DNA of 64,000 nt, taken from Seriola aureovittata (Eukaryota; Chordata; Actinopteri; Carangiformes; Carangidae). Shown here piece by piece: positions 47,806 through 60,822 of the stretch (positions are counted from its first letter, which is position 1; each line of letters begins with the position of its first letter). The stretch is from positions 9,297,501-9,361,500 of the forward strand of contig NC_079378.1 in the NCBI RefSeq assembly GCF_021018895.1, written 5' to 3'. The notes below the pieces were generated by a model. The model was not told the DNA's origin. It saw only the letters and a program-made list of their open reading frames with translations, and made no database searches. Both the position numbers and the translations under genes were made by a program.

Positions 47806-50800
47806 CAGAGACAGAGGACACTGTATCCAATATAACAATTGAATTTGTGCAAATGTAGATTATGATTTGTCATGAAGCCATCAGGGGAATGGTTAAGTGT
47901 CTTGTAAGCCCACATGGGCTGGAGCCCAGATGAGGCACCCAAATAATCAATCAGTCAATCAATCAATCTCAGTGACATGTCAAATATATGTTTTAGACAA
48001 AATGCAGAAGGGCTGTGCAATTGAAATTTTTTCCTAATCTGCCTGTTAAAACTGGCAAATGTTTCCACACATCTCCTGGGAGGAATCAGAAGAGATGATA
48101 AAAACTAGCCCCATCACCCTGCTGGTACTGGCAATAAAAAAGCTGGCACAGGCAGCAAAAATGTGCTCAGTGTTTTAATCTTTAAGCATATTTTAAGCAT
48201 GTTTTAATAAGAGTGGCTGGAAAAGACAATCGCTGGGGAGTCCTAACAGAAAAAAATAAAAAAAACAGTGATAGGGGTTAGAAAACAGACGAAGAGAGGA
48301 GAATGAGAGTTGATGGAAAGCAAAAAAAAAAAAAAAAAAAAAGGGTGGGATTAACTGTCCAAACAAGGCTGTCATCATCAACGCAGATCTGGACATGCAG
48401 CATTAGCGTTCGTTGCCATGGTGACGGTAACCAGAGATACTGGTGTTGGTGTTCAGTCGCATGATGAGGTCACCCATTGTCCTGGGGAATCAGATCACCT
48501 GTTACAGCCGGCCCTCTGAGAACTGGTACATTTACACATCAAACTGTGGCCACTGGTTTTATATTTGAAGAATCATTTAAGAGTGAGAAAAACACTTCCA
48601 GACATGTGTTTTTAGGTGACTGTCCTCCTGTAAATAACAACCCTGAAGTTTGTCTGTGCAAGCATCAAACAACCGTACATGACGGGAGCAGAGGGGGAAG
48701 TCAGGTGACGTAGAATAGAGAGCGACAGAGTCCTGCATGGGATCGATCCATGACTGTTCCACAACCTTAAATGTGTTTATTATTGTGACCTTGATGATGA
48801 AGGTTCATCTAACTGTAAAGAAGTAAACATCTGAACCCAAACTGTGATCTTTTCTGAAACCTAACCAAGTAATTTTGGTGCCTACACCTAGGTGTGCGTA
48901 AGAGGGTTTTCAAATAGTGTTTCTTAAATTTCTACACACGTTTCCTGAACGTGCTGTTAAGAGCTTTTTAACGCCGGCCGTCTGTGATGCTGACGATGAT
49001 GCTGAATACACTTCAGAGTAATTGTACTAATTTAACTTTCTGTAAGCGGTGCTATATAAGAGAAATTCATCCATCACAAAGCCTAAGTGTTCAACCAACA
49101 CAATGAGACGTTTCATTGTCGTAATTGTTCAGTATGAAAATTAAGCTTAATGTGCAGGAAACCGTCTTCAGCTTTCAGCTCTGTTATTCATGTTAGCAGG
49201 TGGAAGTTTAAGAAAGTCAACTTAGTGTAGACTTAAGTAAGAACAAAAACAATAAACCCTTGAATGAATCATGTAGTTTTCATGATCATTTGTAAGATCA
49301 TCTTCGGTTAAGATGCTTTTGGGAAACATCTCTTAAGAGGATTCATGAGATCGATTTCATGATCATCTTAGCCAGATCTCAGAGTACAAAGATGCTCTCT
49401 GGTGAAAGAATATGTTCTCTGTTAAATCTAAAGAGTCTTATCAGTCTTATCATTAACTTATCGGTATGATGATTAAGTTAAGTAATTACGTAATTAACAT
49501 AATTTTATTATTCACAAATGATCACCTGAGTCTAGAATGATCTTTTCATGTGTAATACAATATATACTTTATTGATACTTTGATTAGAATAATTAGCTTG
49601 TTACACAATAATAATCCTGTGACATGGAAAGCTGATTATGATATTATTATAAACACATAATGAAACACAAATAGCGGCACATTCTGACCAGCCACCATGA
49701 CTATTATAACCCGGAACTGACCATTATTATTTACTCTATGCAAATAATGGTTGATGTTTATCAAGCTGTTGTAGAAGCATTTTCTCCCAGCTCCGTCAGC
49801 TCTTCACTCTCTATGTCCGATTATAAAACTGATACTTGATCAAATGTTTGCACAGAGTCATCACAAAATAACAGTTGGAGCACTTCCTTGTTGCCGAAAT
49901 GCATAAGGTCAATGGAGGACAGAACTAAATTAGGTTATGAGGACTATTGCAACATTATTTGATGATGCACCTGAGAGATATGTTCCAGGACATGATCTAT
50001 ACACATTATTCAGTTACATAACCTACAATCAGCATATAGTATATTGTGATTTATAAGTCCCTTGATATGTTAGTGCTGGCGTGAATGTGGTAAACAACAT
50101 GACTGAGCCACTGCAAGGTGAGATTAGGAAACTAAGGCATAGTGCCAGCAGGGAAGGTGTTGGCTGGGTCCACTGCAGCTTTTGTTCAGTCTGTCTCTTT
50201 CAGCTCACGGGGAAATGAAAGGTGGCTTTATAATACACTATCAGGGCAAAGGAAAATAGATCCAATAAGTAGAGGCTGATGGCGGCAAAGGAGTGTGTCA
50301 GGTAGCACAGCGGTGTCCCAGATATGAGTGCAGGGTTAAGTACATGTGTTGTTCCTGAGAACAATACGTTTGTTATGGAACCAGGTTATTAAAGAAAGCT
50401 GTGTGTTGACACCTTGAGAACAAGTGACTGGGGAAAAATGACGCTGAAAGCTCATGAAAGGGGTGTGACATCACACCTGGGTTAATGGGGGAAAAATATC
50501 CAAATGAGAACTTTTGTTTTGGTGACGAAGAAAAGTGCTCTGTGTGATACACTGTAGTTACTGCAGTCTGAGTGTTTACATGATTGTTGGGATGTCTAAA
50601 TAACACAAATGAAAATGATTTGATAGGAAACAGCTAAAGACAGCCCTAAAACAGAGGAATTTATTGGCACAATGCAGGGATAGAAGATGGAGGGGCAGAG
50701 AATGGAGGAAAGGACACTATCCTCTTCTCTAAGGCTTCTTTAGATTTCCCGGCTTCAAGAAATGTAGGGGATTGTATGTGCATTATTAATTGATTATTTT

Positions 50801-50815
50801 GTTTTATTTACATGC
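47806..50815. other. Noncoding stretch, nothing recognised
   Basis: Unique AT-rich sequence with (AATC)n at about 47945-47968 and poly-A at 48322-48343. No exon pairs, RNA genes or elements I can support. Confidence 0.4.
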
Positions 50816-50859
50816 TTTCTTTCCAAAAAAAAAGCAGGACTTATTTGTTCAAGGGTTAA

Positions 50860-51065
50860 ACAAATAAGATGCACTGTTAGCTTTAGAGCTGCTGGTGAGT
50901 GTATTTTTGAACTTTGGACGCAGTCAGGCTAGCTAGCTAAGCAGCTAGTTTCCCATTGCTTCCAGTCTTTTTGCTAAGCTAGGCTAAAAAAACAAAAAAA
51001 AGCCCTGACTCCAGCTCTCCACTCACAAATCAATTCATAGTTTTATATTGTTTCTTTTATGAAAA
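50860..51065. repeat. GCTAGC-rich dispersed repeat fragment
   Basis: TTTTTGAACTTTGGACGCAG, TCAGGCTAGCTAGCTAAGCA and TTCCAGTCTTTTTGCTAAGC match the order of a common fish dispersed repeat (TTTGGACAGAGCCAGGCTAGCTGTTTCC, CCAGTCTTTATGCTAAGC...) as remembered. Ends undefined. Confidence 0.5.
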
Positions 51066-51102
51066 GTACTGAAATATCCCTAAAAATCAGGAGGTAAAAT
51101 GG

Positions 51103-51155
51103 CTCCTCTCCTCTCCTCTCCTCCTCTCCTCTCCTCCTCTCCTCTCCTCTCCTCC
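51103..51155. repeat. (CTCCT)n pyrimidine tract
   Basis: Irregular CTCCT/CTCTC units; a second, similar tract lies at 51662-51720. Pure pyrimidine on the plus strand. Confidence 0.9.
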
Positions 51156-52890
51156 CATTACCAGATGTGACCTATCACATGCCCCATCTGTCTAATGCAC
51201 CACATATCTCCAACAGTGCCATCTCCCCAACAAAGTCCAGGCTCTCTCTCTCTCTCTCTATCTCTCAAACACACACCACACACACATACAGCGACAAAAA
51301 TTTGCTACTGATTACGTCCTTGCTATCTACTGTATCTGAGCTCTCTTACAGTCGCAGCGTCTTCAGGCTATACACACAACATGTGCCTCTTATCGCCACA
51401 TGTCCATTCATCAGTATGATGCTTTACAGTGATAGTGAGCCATTGTACAGGAGGATTAGAGGACATCACCTGTGTGTGTAACATGGTGCAGCATAGTGGG
51501 CTTTCAAGTTTTCCACCTAGATGGTGTTTTCACTGTGAAGCTGGCTTCATTATTTATTTATACGCTAAACTCAACCCTAGATTAGAACTGACCTACTTAT
51601 CTTTTCGGATACCAAAGCTTGGCATTTCCCCTCACTATCCTTCCTCAAGCAGATGACTGTTTCTGCAACTCCTCCTCTCTTCTCCTCTCCTCTCCCTCTC
51701 CTCTCCTCTCCTCTCCTTCCTCGATACACGGACTGTCACGCAGTCACTTCTGTTGCTATGGTGAGGCTCTGGGTGCGAAAATGGAGGACTGCGTATCCAA
51801 GACTACCACAGATGACAGACAGGGGAAGGCTAGGATAACAGTGATGGTGATGATTGTGAGCAGGAGGAAGACAAAAGAAAAATGGGGGAGGGCAAGTCTG
51901 AGACAGCAGGGGATGAAGAAAACTACAGGAAGCGGAAGGAAGGTGAAAGAAAACACGTCGGGGACGGGGTGCAAAAGTGAGGAAGGTGTGTGAAGCAAGT
52001 CGATGATTTTGAAGGTTAAAGAGTGAGGAAACTGAGTGAATAATGCTCTCCTCTCCCTTGACAACTGCTGACAAGGTGCCCTTGAGCAAAGTGTTCAACC
52101 ATGTTGAGTACAATGGTGTGTCAGCATCAATGTGAATGAGGGTGACACTGAAAAAGACAATGAATACTCAACAAACTCCTCTCTGGGGATTGATGTAAAA
52201 AGATTGTTGTACTGCTACATTAGATAAAACTAAACTTCCACAGCTTAAGTAGCACACGGCATATATACTGTATAGTGGATAAGCACATTAAACAAGAAGA
52301 GGAGGACGAAAAGGAGGAAGAGTGGCACACATACTGGTCCTGCTTCTCTTGATGATTCATCAGGGTCATCAAGTTGGTCTTGGTGGACCCTGCGTCACTC
52401 CTACATGTTGTCATGGTAATCTCATCATCTTATTTTTGATACACATGGGGAAAAGGAAAGAGAGAGTTTGGGGGGAAAGATAAGAGCGGGTGTGACAGAG
52501 AGATGCATGTTTGAGTCAAAGATATAGGCTGTGTACACGCACACATACTGCTGCACTGCAGGAAAACTGTGTCTCCAAGTGTCAAGAGTACAGAGACTGG
52601 CAGTGGGAAATTCAGTGGAAGCGAAACTCAGAGACAGATAGTGTCAGATGTTTTGACTCAGTGACTTGTGCCTGCATTGGTAACTCAGTCATAACCTTGA
52701 TAGTCTAGTGCTGCAAACAAAATGGCATCTCTGTTAGGAGTGACGGTGCAGTTTCTCTTTCACAGAAGAGCTTCTTAGGAAATCAGGCTCGATGTACTGA
52801 GATTGCAGTTCTCGCTCTTACACAATCCTCATGCTCTTCTTCCCTTCTTCTCTGCCCTTAGGTGTGTGTATATTTCTTTTTTGTGTTTCT
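51156..52890. other. Noncoding stretch, nothing recognised
   Basis: CT and purine-rich patches. Frames at 51619-51993 and 51736-52113 overlap on opposite strands in low-complexity sequence. No gene supported. Confidence 0.4.
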
Positions 52891-52891
52891 T

Positions 52892-52905
52892 GTGTGTGTG
52901 TGTGT

Positions 52906-52945
<40 letters not shown>

Positions 52946-53042
52946 TGTGGTTTAGTTTTTAGGGGCTTTTGAGACATCCTGGCCAATGCCTATGTGGGAC
53001 ATAAACCTCCTATGGTACCGTTTTAGATGTCCGCGCACACAA

Positions 53043-53111
<69 letters not shown>
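52892..53111. repeat. Facing (GT)n and (AC)n microsatellites
   Basis: An interrupted GT run at 52892-52940 is followed by about 100 unique bases, then a long AC run at 53040-53111 (about 36 units). GT and AC are reverse complements, so the two tracts form an inverted repeat. Confidence 0.95.
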
Positions 53112-53113
<2 letters not shown>

Positions 53114-53754
53114 TATGAACTGAAGTGGAACAGCAAGGTCACAGTTTTTGGGTGCCATGACACCCTCCCGAGAAGATGATAAAATGCAGAGAAAGAGGGA
53201 GAGGGAGAGAAAAGGATGAGAGGGGGTATATTTCTTCATAAATGATGAGTTCTCCTTGACCCCAATTATAACAGCGGGATCAGGTGATTATCATTTTTCT
53301 GTAAAAATAAAAAAAAAAAGGAAAAGGAAAAAGAGTTAGGTGTCTGCTCTGCGGTGAGTGTTGCAGCCACAAGAGGAATATTAACTGACTGAATAATAGC
53401 AACGGACACAGTGAAAAAAGGGCAAATTCTTCCACACTGGAGCTACGACAGTCTTTTTCAAGTTGGCAGTAAATGTACAGTGTTTGATTGGAAGTAACTC
53501 ATATTTTCACCTGTTAAGTCTTGAATGTGTACATACACAGATTTAAAGATTATAAGTATATACTATAGGTATATATTGTCTTAAGTATATGTCACAGTAA
53601 TAACTGAGGATATTATTATCAATGTAGGTCCTGCTGTTAGGCCCTATAGAGGCTGTAATGACCATTATACTCCATGTTGGTTAAATGTCGGATACTGACT
53701 GCTTTGGTATGTTTAGAGCCTTATAAGAAGTGGTTTGTCTTGCGACAGGAAAGG

Positions 53755-53870
53755 CCTTAGGGTCATCAGCAGAAAGGTCAGGAAATCACCAAAAATCATT
53801 AGAATTCATCCCCTGGGGACCAAGAATATCCAGAATGAATTTAAGGGTCTGGCTATTAAGTTTGAGCCCC
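53755..53870 (-). repeat. GTTAGCAT-family dispersed repeat fragment, minus orientation
   Basis: On the minus strand it reads GTCCCCAGGGGATGAATTCT, then GATTTTTGGTGATTTCCTGA and CCTTTCTG. This aligns with the 5' half of the plus-strand copies at 46.9 and 55.6 kb. Confidence 0.6.
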
Positions 53871-54629
53871 ATTGTGCACTGGAGCAAGCGGTGACTCAAT
53901 GACAGGGTGGCTGACAACATAAATGATTGTACTGTAACATACATTCATACTGCACTACTAGTCCTCTTTTACCCACATTTCTTCTGACATGTAATTACCT
54001 CTTCGACTGCTAAGTCAAACCGATGATCACAGAGAGAAGAGGCTCAAACATGGTGAAAATGCCACTGAGTGCGCTGCTGATGGAGACTAGATGGACATGA
54101 AAATATGCCAAATTATCAGCTTAAATTGAGCTCAGCCGGCCGGCTCTGTTGAACAAACACACAATCATCCCTTCATTGTGCCAACCCTTCCCCCTACATG
54201 CATGCAGATAAACCGCTGCCTTATGACCTTTGCTCCACTAAACGCTCCTTACAGATTACAGATCAGGGTGTTGCATTGTGCTCGTATGCACCTGCTCTTG
54301 CAGGCTAAATATGTGTGAGTCCACACTTTTCCTGTTCCCTCTATATGTGCCACATCCACTTGGACTTAAATTGGGAAGTCACTGAGTTCAACAGCAGCTT
54401 TAACAGCACTAAAGTGTGATAAACCAACTGGCTAACTGCACATCTGGTGATTCTGGCCTAAATAAATAGACAAATGATAAATTTTTATGAAAGTACTCAT
54501 CTTTTAGGTCTTTTGAGCAGGAGTTTTACTTTCCCATAGCAACGAAATCACCATGCAGGTGTAAATTATGAATAGGGTGACTCAGTTTCAAGACGAGTAG
54601 CTATTAAAATCACAGTAATACAAGACTAA

Positions 54630-54905
54630 GAGTCTACAGCCATGCCAGCAGCTCTGTGAGGCTGTACTTAGGCACATGTGCTTTTGAGTAAAATGCTAAC
54701 AGTGACAATGCTAACATACTGACATTTAGCAGGTAACATTTACCAGGTTTGTCATCCTAGTTTAGCCAATTAGCCTAGTTGCTAATAAGCGCTAATCACA
54801 AAGTACAGTTGATGAGTGTCATCAGTTTTATATTTAGGATATTTGGTCATAATCCAATGTATTGGGCAAACTGAAATGTTAACCTGACGATGGTGCTAGA
54901 TGGAA
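54630..54905 (-). repeat. GTTAGCAT-family dispersed repeat fragment, minus orientation
   Basis: Plus-strand blocks GAGTCTACAGCCATGCCAGC, TCTGTGAGGCTGTACTTAGG, AATGCTAACAGTGACAATGC and AACATACTGACATTTAGCAG are the inverse of the 3' half of the plus-strand copies. It may be the same insertion as 53755-53870, split by about 750 bases of other sequence. Confidence 0.7.
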
Positions 54906-55494
54906 ATTCTGGGAGTCACAGATTTATCTTCTGAGGACGATGAATGTCTAAAACAAATGTCATGCCGAAAATTGTTGGTAAAATTGGTGTTAGTTGCGGT
55001 AACCTTTGCATCATGCAAGAAAATAGCAACTGATGATGCTGTTTGCAGCATCACTTTGGATACGAGACTCAGATTGATGTTAATAACAGTCACACACCAC
55101 CTCATGCTCCTGTAAAACCTGTACTTTAAAGAAGCATATTCAACTGTTTCTGCATTATTTCGTCATCCTCAACAGGAACGTTGAGTGATGCTCTTCTTGC
55201 AGGAGCAGTGTCATTCATCGTTTCAAAAGAGCAGCAAAGGAGAACTGTTGCAGACATTGCTTTATAGTGCTAATATTTATGTATGTATGTATTTATTTAT
55301 TTATTTACTGTGGCAGAAGGGTGTCAGAAGAGACAAACACAAGCCGAACAGGTAATGTGTTTAATATTCTTTCCTCTGACAAAGGATGACGCCTCTCAAG
55401 CTGAAGCTCTGTCTGCAAATTGCATTCGGTGGTGTTAGGAAGACAATAAAGGCAAAGTGTGTTTGGCTCAAGCTATGTAAGTGTTTGTGTGGTG

Positions 55495-56010
55495 TTACCA
55501 TTGCTTAGCTCTATAATAGCAACAGTCGGTCGGCCGTTGACTGGATGAACTGTCGTCACATTTTGTACAGACTTGGTCCCCAAAGGATACGTCTGAATGA
55601 ATTTAGTGATCACTGACTCTTGCCTCTAGAGCCACCATTAGGTTGACTTTTTTGTTTCTAATGATATATTTCCACAACTATCAGGTTGATTTCCATGAAA
55701 TTTGCTGCACACATTCATTGTCTGTCAGGAAACTGTAACAACTTTCAGTCACCAAATACCTGCAAAACTAATGATGTTCACTTTAGCCTCAGCTGTACTT
55801 TGTGGTTATGTGCTTTTAATTAGCAAATGTTAGCATGATAACATGCTAAAAAAAGCGATAGTAAACATGGTGAACATTATACCCGCTACGCATCCACATG
55901 TTAGCATTGTAACTGTGAGCATGTTAGCATACTGACATTAGCATATGGCTTGAAGCACCACTGTCCCCTCTCTCTCAGAGCTGTTAGCATGGCAGCATGA
56001 TGTGAGCAGA
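55495..56010 (+). repeat. GTTAGCAT-family dispersed repeat, most complete copy
   Basis: In order: TTTTGTACAGACTTGGTCCC, TTTAGTGATCACTGACTCTT, GCCACCATTAGGTTGACTT, TTTCCATGAAATTTGCTGCA, AAACATGGTGAACATTATAC, CATGTTAGCATTGTAACTGT, GAGCATGTTAGCATACTGAC, ATTAGCATATGGCTTGAAGC and AGAGCTGTTAGCATGGCAGC. It spans about 515 bases without an ORF or clear TIR, and serves as the reference for the other copies here. Confidence 0.75.
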
Positions 56011-56751
56011 CAGCAAAATTTAAAAAAGGTAGAATGCACCACCTCTGCAAGTTTCATGCGTAATGCAGGCCGGCCCACAGAGAACTGAAAGAATGAACTC
56101 ATCAAACACACATATTTGCTGAAATAAACAACAGAAGCAAAAGGTCCTTAATACCTGCCTTTGACATGATCCTGGTCTCTGTGTCCCTCTCCCCTCTATG
56201 CATCTGTGTCTGCATGCATGTGTGTGTGTGTTGGTGGTGGTTAAATGGCTGCCTACAGCTTGGCAGAGCTCTGTTTAGACCTTGCTATGCATCTCAATGA
56301 CTGCAGGCACACTGCAGAATGAGTCAAGCACTGTCAACACTGGCAGCGCAGTCAGACTCATCACTGAAGGTTAAAGTGTGTGTGTGTGTGTGCGCGCGTG
56401 TGCTTGTGTGTGAAAGAGAGAGCAAGAGAGAGATGGAGATAAAACATTGTATGGCCTATCTTTGTAAATCACCTCATATGAAAGACAGACTTTTAATGTC
56501 CTGTGTGTCTAATCAGGTCAAAGGACACTGGAGCCTTTTGTGTTTCGCAAACAGGAGACGCACTGACTGAAATAAAGGCAAAGATACTGAATTACTGTGA
56601 CCTCAGTGTTATTCTGCCACTGTGTTGTTCTTGTGACCTGCATGCCCAGTGTCATTATGGGTAATTACCTGTCTGAAAAAAACGACACAATGACCTACGC
56701 AGGTTATTATAGGCCGAGGTGTGACAATAAGCAACATGGACAGCCAAAGTA

Positions 56752-56787
<36 letters not shown>

Positions 56788-59700
56788 TGTGGGTGGGTGA
56801 GTGAGTGTGAGCAGGCAGTTTTTCTCTGTAGCTTATGCATGACTTGGGTATATTCATGCCATGACTGTCTCACTGTCCCCTGCTAAAGCTCTTCAAATGC
56901 CTACTGCCTGTGCACACAGAATAATATGTAACCCTTCTTGCATTTCTAACTGCAAGCTGTCGGGTCATGTTATATCTATGCTTGGGGTCTCAGATCATGC
57001 AGCAGCCCAGACAGTATTGTACCAGTGTTTGTTACTCCCATTGGAAAACCTCTTACAACTTTAAGAGTAAACCTTGAAAGCGAACAGTTTTCTATTAATA
57101 AAACTTTAAAGCTACACAAGATGTAAGTGTAAACATGACATGAATGAAAGCTTCTGTGTTGGTTGCATAGGAAGTAACATATCCCTAAAAGTATTCAAAA
57201 AAGAGGCAATGTTTAAATGTTATTATCTATTATTAAACGTTATCTCTTGCTGCATTTCGGAAACGCTAACGCTAAAACTGACATCATCATCATTATCATT
57301 TTCTGTAGTAAAATCGCTGCTGATATATTGTCGCACATCCTCATTCATTTAGTGTATGATCATTTTAAGGCTACTCTTATTTTGTAGTACGTGTGTTGCC
57401 GTCCCACAATAAGCTCCACTAGGCATTGCTCCAGTGTTGCGGAATTCAAAGCCAGATTTTCTCCTCTGAGGTGCATCATAATCCTAGGAAATAATTATTC
57501 AGCAGAAATTCCCAGAATATCACAGCCTCGTTTTCATCAACCATCATTGGTGTGACTATATAATCTGTCTACTAGCTCACTGCTAATGCATCCCAACTGT
57601 GAGTTAGACACGTCGATGAATTATCCAAAGTGGTGTTCCAAGATGGCGCCTACTCAATTTTCTCTCTCCTCCTGGTTCACTTCCTCGCTCACGTTCTGCA
57701 TGTGCACATTAGTGTCTCTTCCTCTGAACCTGCCAGATGACATTAAGCCCACTCTCGGCTCGGGGGAAGTTTTTTTACGAATATTAAACCTTTTGTGGGT
57801 TTGAAATTCATAAAATCAAGAGAAATAACTGACTTTGTTTGTAGTTCAAAGTGTCCTGTCATCATTTTAACAGAGAGGAGAAAATGTGTTTTGGATTGCA
57901 GGGAATTTTTAATCTCCTGCAGTCTCAATTACTCACCAGGATGAATCTGGCAGCTCTTGAGCAAATCAAACCAAACTGAGAGCGAGAGGATTTGACTCAG
58001 TGTCACAAAAGCTACAATAAAGAGCAAACATACAATATAATCATATGATCAAAACCAGTAGCTCACACCTGCCAACCTGGAATGATGCCCAAGGCAGGCG
58101 CCATTACTCGTTCTCTGAGAAAAGACGAGCAAAATTCGTAATGAGTAAAGCAGCAAGCATGATTCAGTTGAATATAGAATAGGTGAAGACAAGCCGACTA
58201 CTGCATGGTTGTCATCGAGGTGGCTGTGGTTGACTTGGCAACCAAATCTCTCAGGGGTTGTTGGGATAGAAACAGGCTGATGATTATTAAGATTTTTTTT
58301 TTTTTTTTTTTAAACGTGTGCATCTTTGTCTGCATGCATTATGTTTTTGTGCTTGAATGTGTTTGTGTGTGTTTCTGCAAAGATTGTAGTCACATATTTC
58401 TTTCTGACAAAAGAAATTGCTGCATTGAAACATCAAAAACTGCAATTCGTGTACACACTAAAGTACGTTGTTCAGTGCAGCTCGGCATTATATACTGCTG
58501 CTGGACTTGTGGGCACCTTACCTGAACATACACCCATGGTCCTGCAGATTGACTTTTTTCTGCGTAACAGAGTTTGCTGTATATTATCGTCATTATTCAG
58601 TGGGTGCAAAACCCTGCTTGTTGTTTCACTAAAAAGCCTGAAGGACATTGTAGCATGACAGCAATGCAGCTATATATCCATTTTAGTTCCTGTGCTGCTT
58701 CCTCCTCCACCTTCACCTCTCCTCCTCTTCTCCCCCGCCTGCTAATCGTCTGTGTTTCTCTCTTCCCATCCTCCTCAGCACTGTCATCCTCCTCCTCCTC
58801 CTCCTCCTCCTCTCACTCTCTTTCTCTCTCTCCCTTGACTCATCATCCTTGTCCTCCCTATTTCTCTCTATCGCCCTTCTCCTTTTGTTTGAGATATAGG
58901 ACCTCGGGGACTCAAGGCTGCAGTAAAACAAGTCTGATGCATTCAATATGTCCTGATGAAAGTCCTTGAGCAAAATTTCAGCGATATAACAAGAACATAC
59001 CTTTAATGAGGAAGCACAGCAGAGGATGCAGAGGATACCGGATCCTTTTTTTCTTAAAAATGGAGTTGGACATTGCTTAAGAGTGCTTACTGTGTCATCT
59101 AAACTTCTGTCAAAGCCCCATAACACTCTTAAATTGCCGCCAAGCTAGTTGTTTTCATGGGTGTGTATGTGCATGTGGGGGTGGTATGGGTGGACCTCTC
59201 TGATGTCAGGGATTGAGTGTGATGAGGCTGTGTCTGTGTCTGTGAGGTTGTAAATGTTTGATGGGGTTTGATCCCACCATCTGTCCACTACTGCTGGCAA
59301 AGAGAAAGAGAGTACAGAGAGACTGGGTTAAAACAGGCAAGTGTCGACACAGACAATGATTTAGAGGCTAAGATAAAAATGATGTTAGCATGTCACCCTG
59401 TGAGCAGTATTACAGAGGACTGACCACTCAGCCTGATGATCATCATGAAATAATATATAATCTAGCTTTCTACTATTTTACACATATTCAGTGTATCATA
59501 TGTGTAATGCCCTTTGTTAATTTACTACATGAATAAACATGGCTTCACTTGACATCAGAGGAAAGACACAAAATACACCCATCATATACTCTCACTTTAC
59601 ATCAGCTAGTCACATCAACTCACTGTAACTTTGCAAAGCTACAGTATCTGGATGTGTTATAATGGTTTATATCTAAACCCTTTAGGGTTTATAAATAAAC

Positions 59701-60630
59701 TCTACAACTGTGTTAATACAATTTTCTACAGTAAACATCATCCTGTAACTAAAACTAGAATAAACAGAGAAAGAAATAATAAGGGAAAAAAAGCATAGTT
59801 TACTGTGGAATAATTTCTAACATCTTCATGAAGTACCAAATATCAACATTAACAGTAAAAAAAAAGAAATGAAAAAAAAAGAAGAAAAGTAATTCATTTA
59901 GACAATAAGAAACTCTGAGATGCATATAAGTGCAATATAACTACATCGTGCCACAGCATAACTGGTTCTCATTTGAACCAGACACTGCACAACTGGTGCC
60001 TTACGGTTGCAAACAAACAAACATACCTACCCACACCCATACGATACTGATTGGACGGGAGCTTCTTTCTGAACGCCTTTCATTTCTCACTTTGTGTGCT
60101 GGATTCCAAAAGTCACTGAGCCTGAACCAACATCCTTAGAAGTTCACAACCTTTCCTCTAACACACAAGTTACTTGGTCAGTGACACCTGAGCTTGGGTC
60201 TGCAAGGGTTGAAATTTGGTTGGTGCGATGGGGCCAGTCCGACCGCGCTGTAGGGTTTTGGGTTTGATCCCTTTGTGGTAACAAAAATGAGTGTTTCGTG
60301 AGACTGGTTCCTTCAGTATGCAGTTTGCCCTGTAGTGCCCTGTAGTCTGAAAGCATGCCTGGGGCTGTGAGCCGTTCACACTATATGGGGGAGTGTGAAA
60401 AAACCTAATGGGTGAGTCATTAAAATTCCTTCTCCAACCTGCAGAGGCAGTGCTGAGTACGAATGTTAACACTGAAACACCTGCAGGCCTCGTCTTAGCT
60501 AAAATAAAGTAAGTGTTAAAGTAAAACAGAGTTTTATACATAATTATATCATGATTTATGGCATCACCAACAGTGGACATCCAAAATGTCCAGTGTTGGC
60601 TCAGCAGCCCACTGTTGGATAGCTACGCAA
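56011..60630. other. Noncoding stretch with microsatellites
   Basis: (GT)n at 56366-56397 and 56754-56786, poly-T at 58293-58311, (CTC)n at 58787-58811. A CCAAGATGGCGCC motif at about 57631 resembles a YY1 site. No exons or RNA genes I would support. Confidence 0.4.
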
Positions 60631-60634
60631 GAAC

Positions 60635-60822
60635 ACACACATGCACACACACACACACGCACACACACACACACACAGGCGAAATATTGAAAGGTGAAAC
60701 CTGCTTGTGCCTTGTTTTTTATTGTTTCATAGATGCAGTAAACGTTTTGAATACTGCTATGCAAATAAACCTTTATTGTCATTATTATTATAATTATTAT
60801 CATTATTATTATTATTATTATC
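60635..60822. repeat. (CA)n and (ATT)n microsatellites
   Basis: Interrupted CA run at 60635-60678, then an ATT/TTA triplet tract at 60780-60822 next to a AATAAACCTTTATTGTC segment. Confidence 0.9.

Noticed and set aside
58713..59126. 137-codon minus-strand frame with an RRRRRRR run
   Set aside because: The basic part comes from the (CTC)n tract; the rest has no recognisable motif and no gene context.
60170..60580. 136-codon minus-strand frame
   Set aside because: No domain, no supported neighbours and unusual composition; treated as chance.
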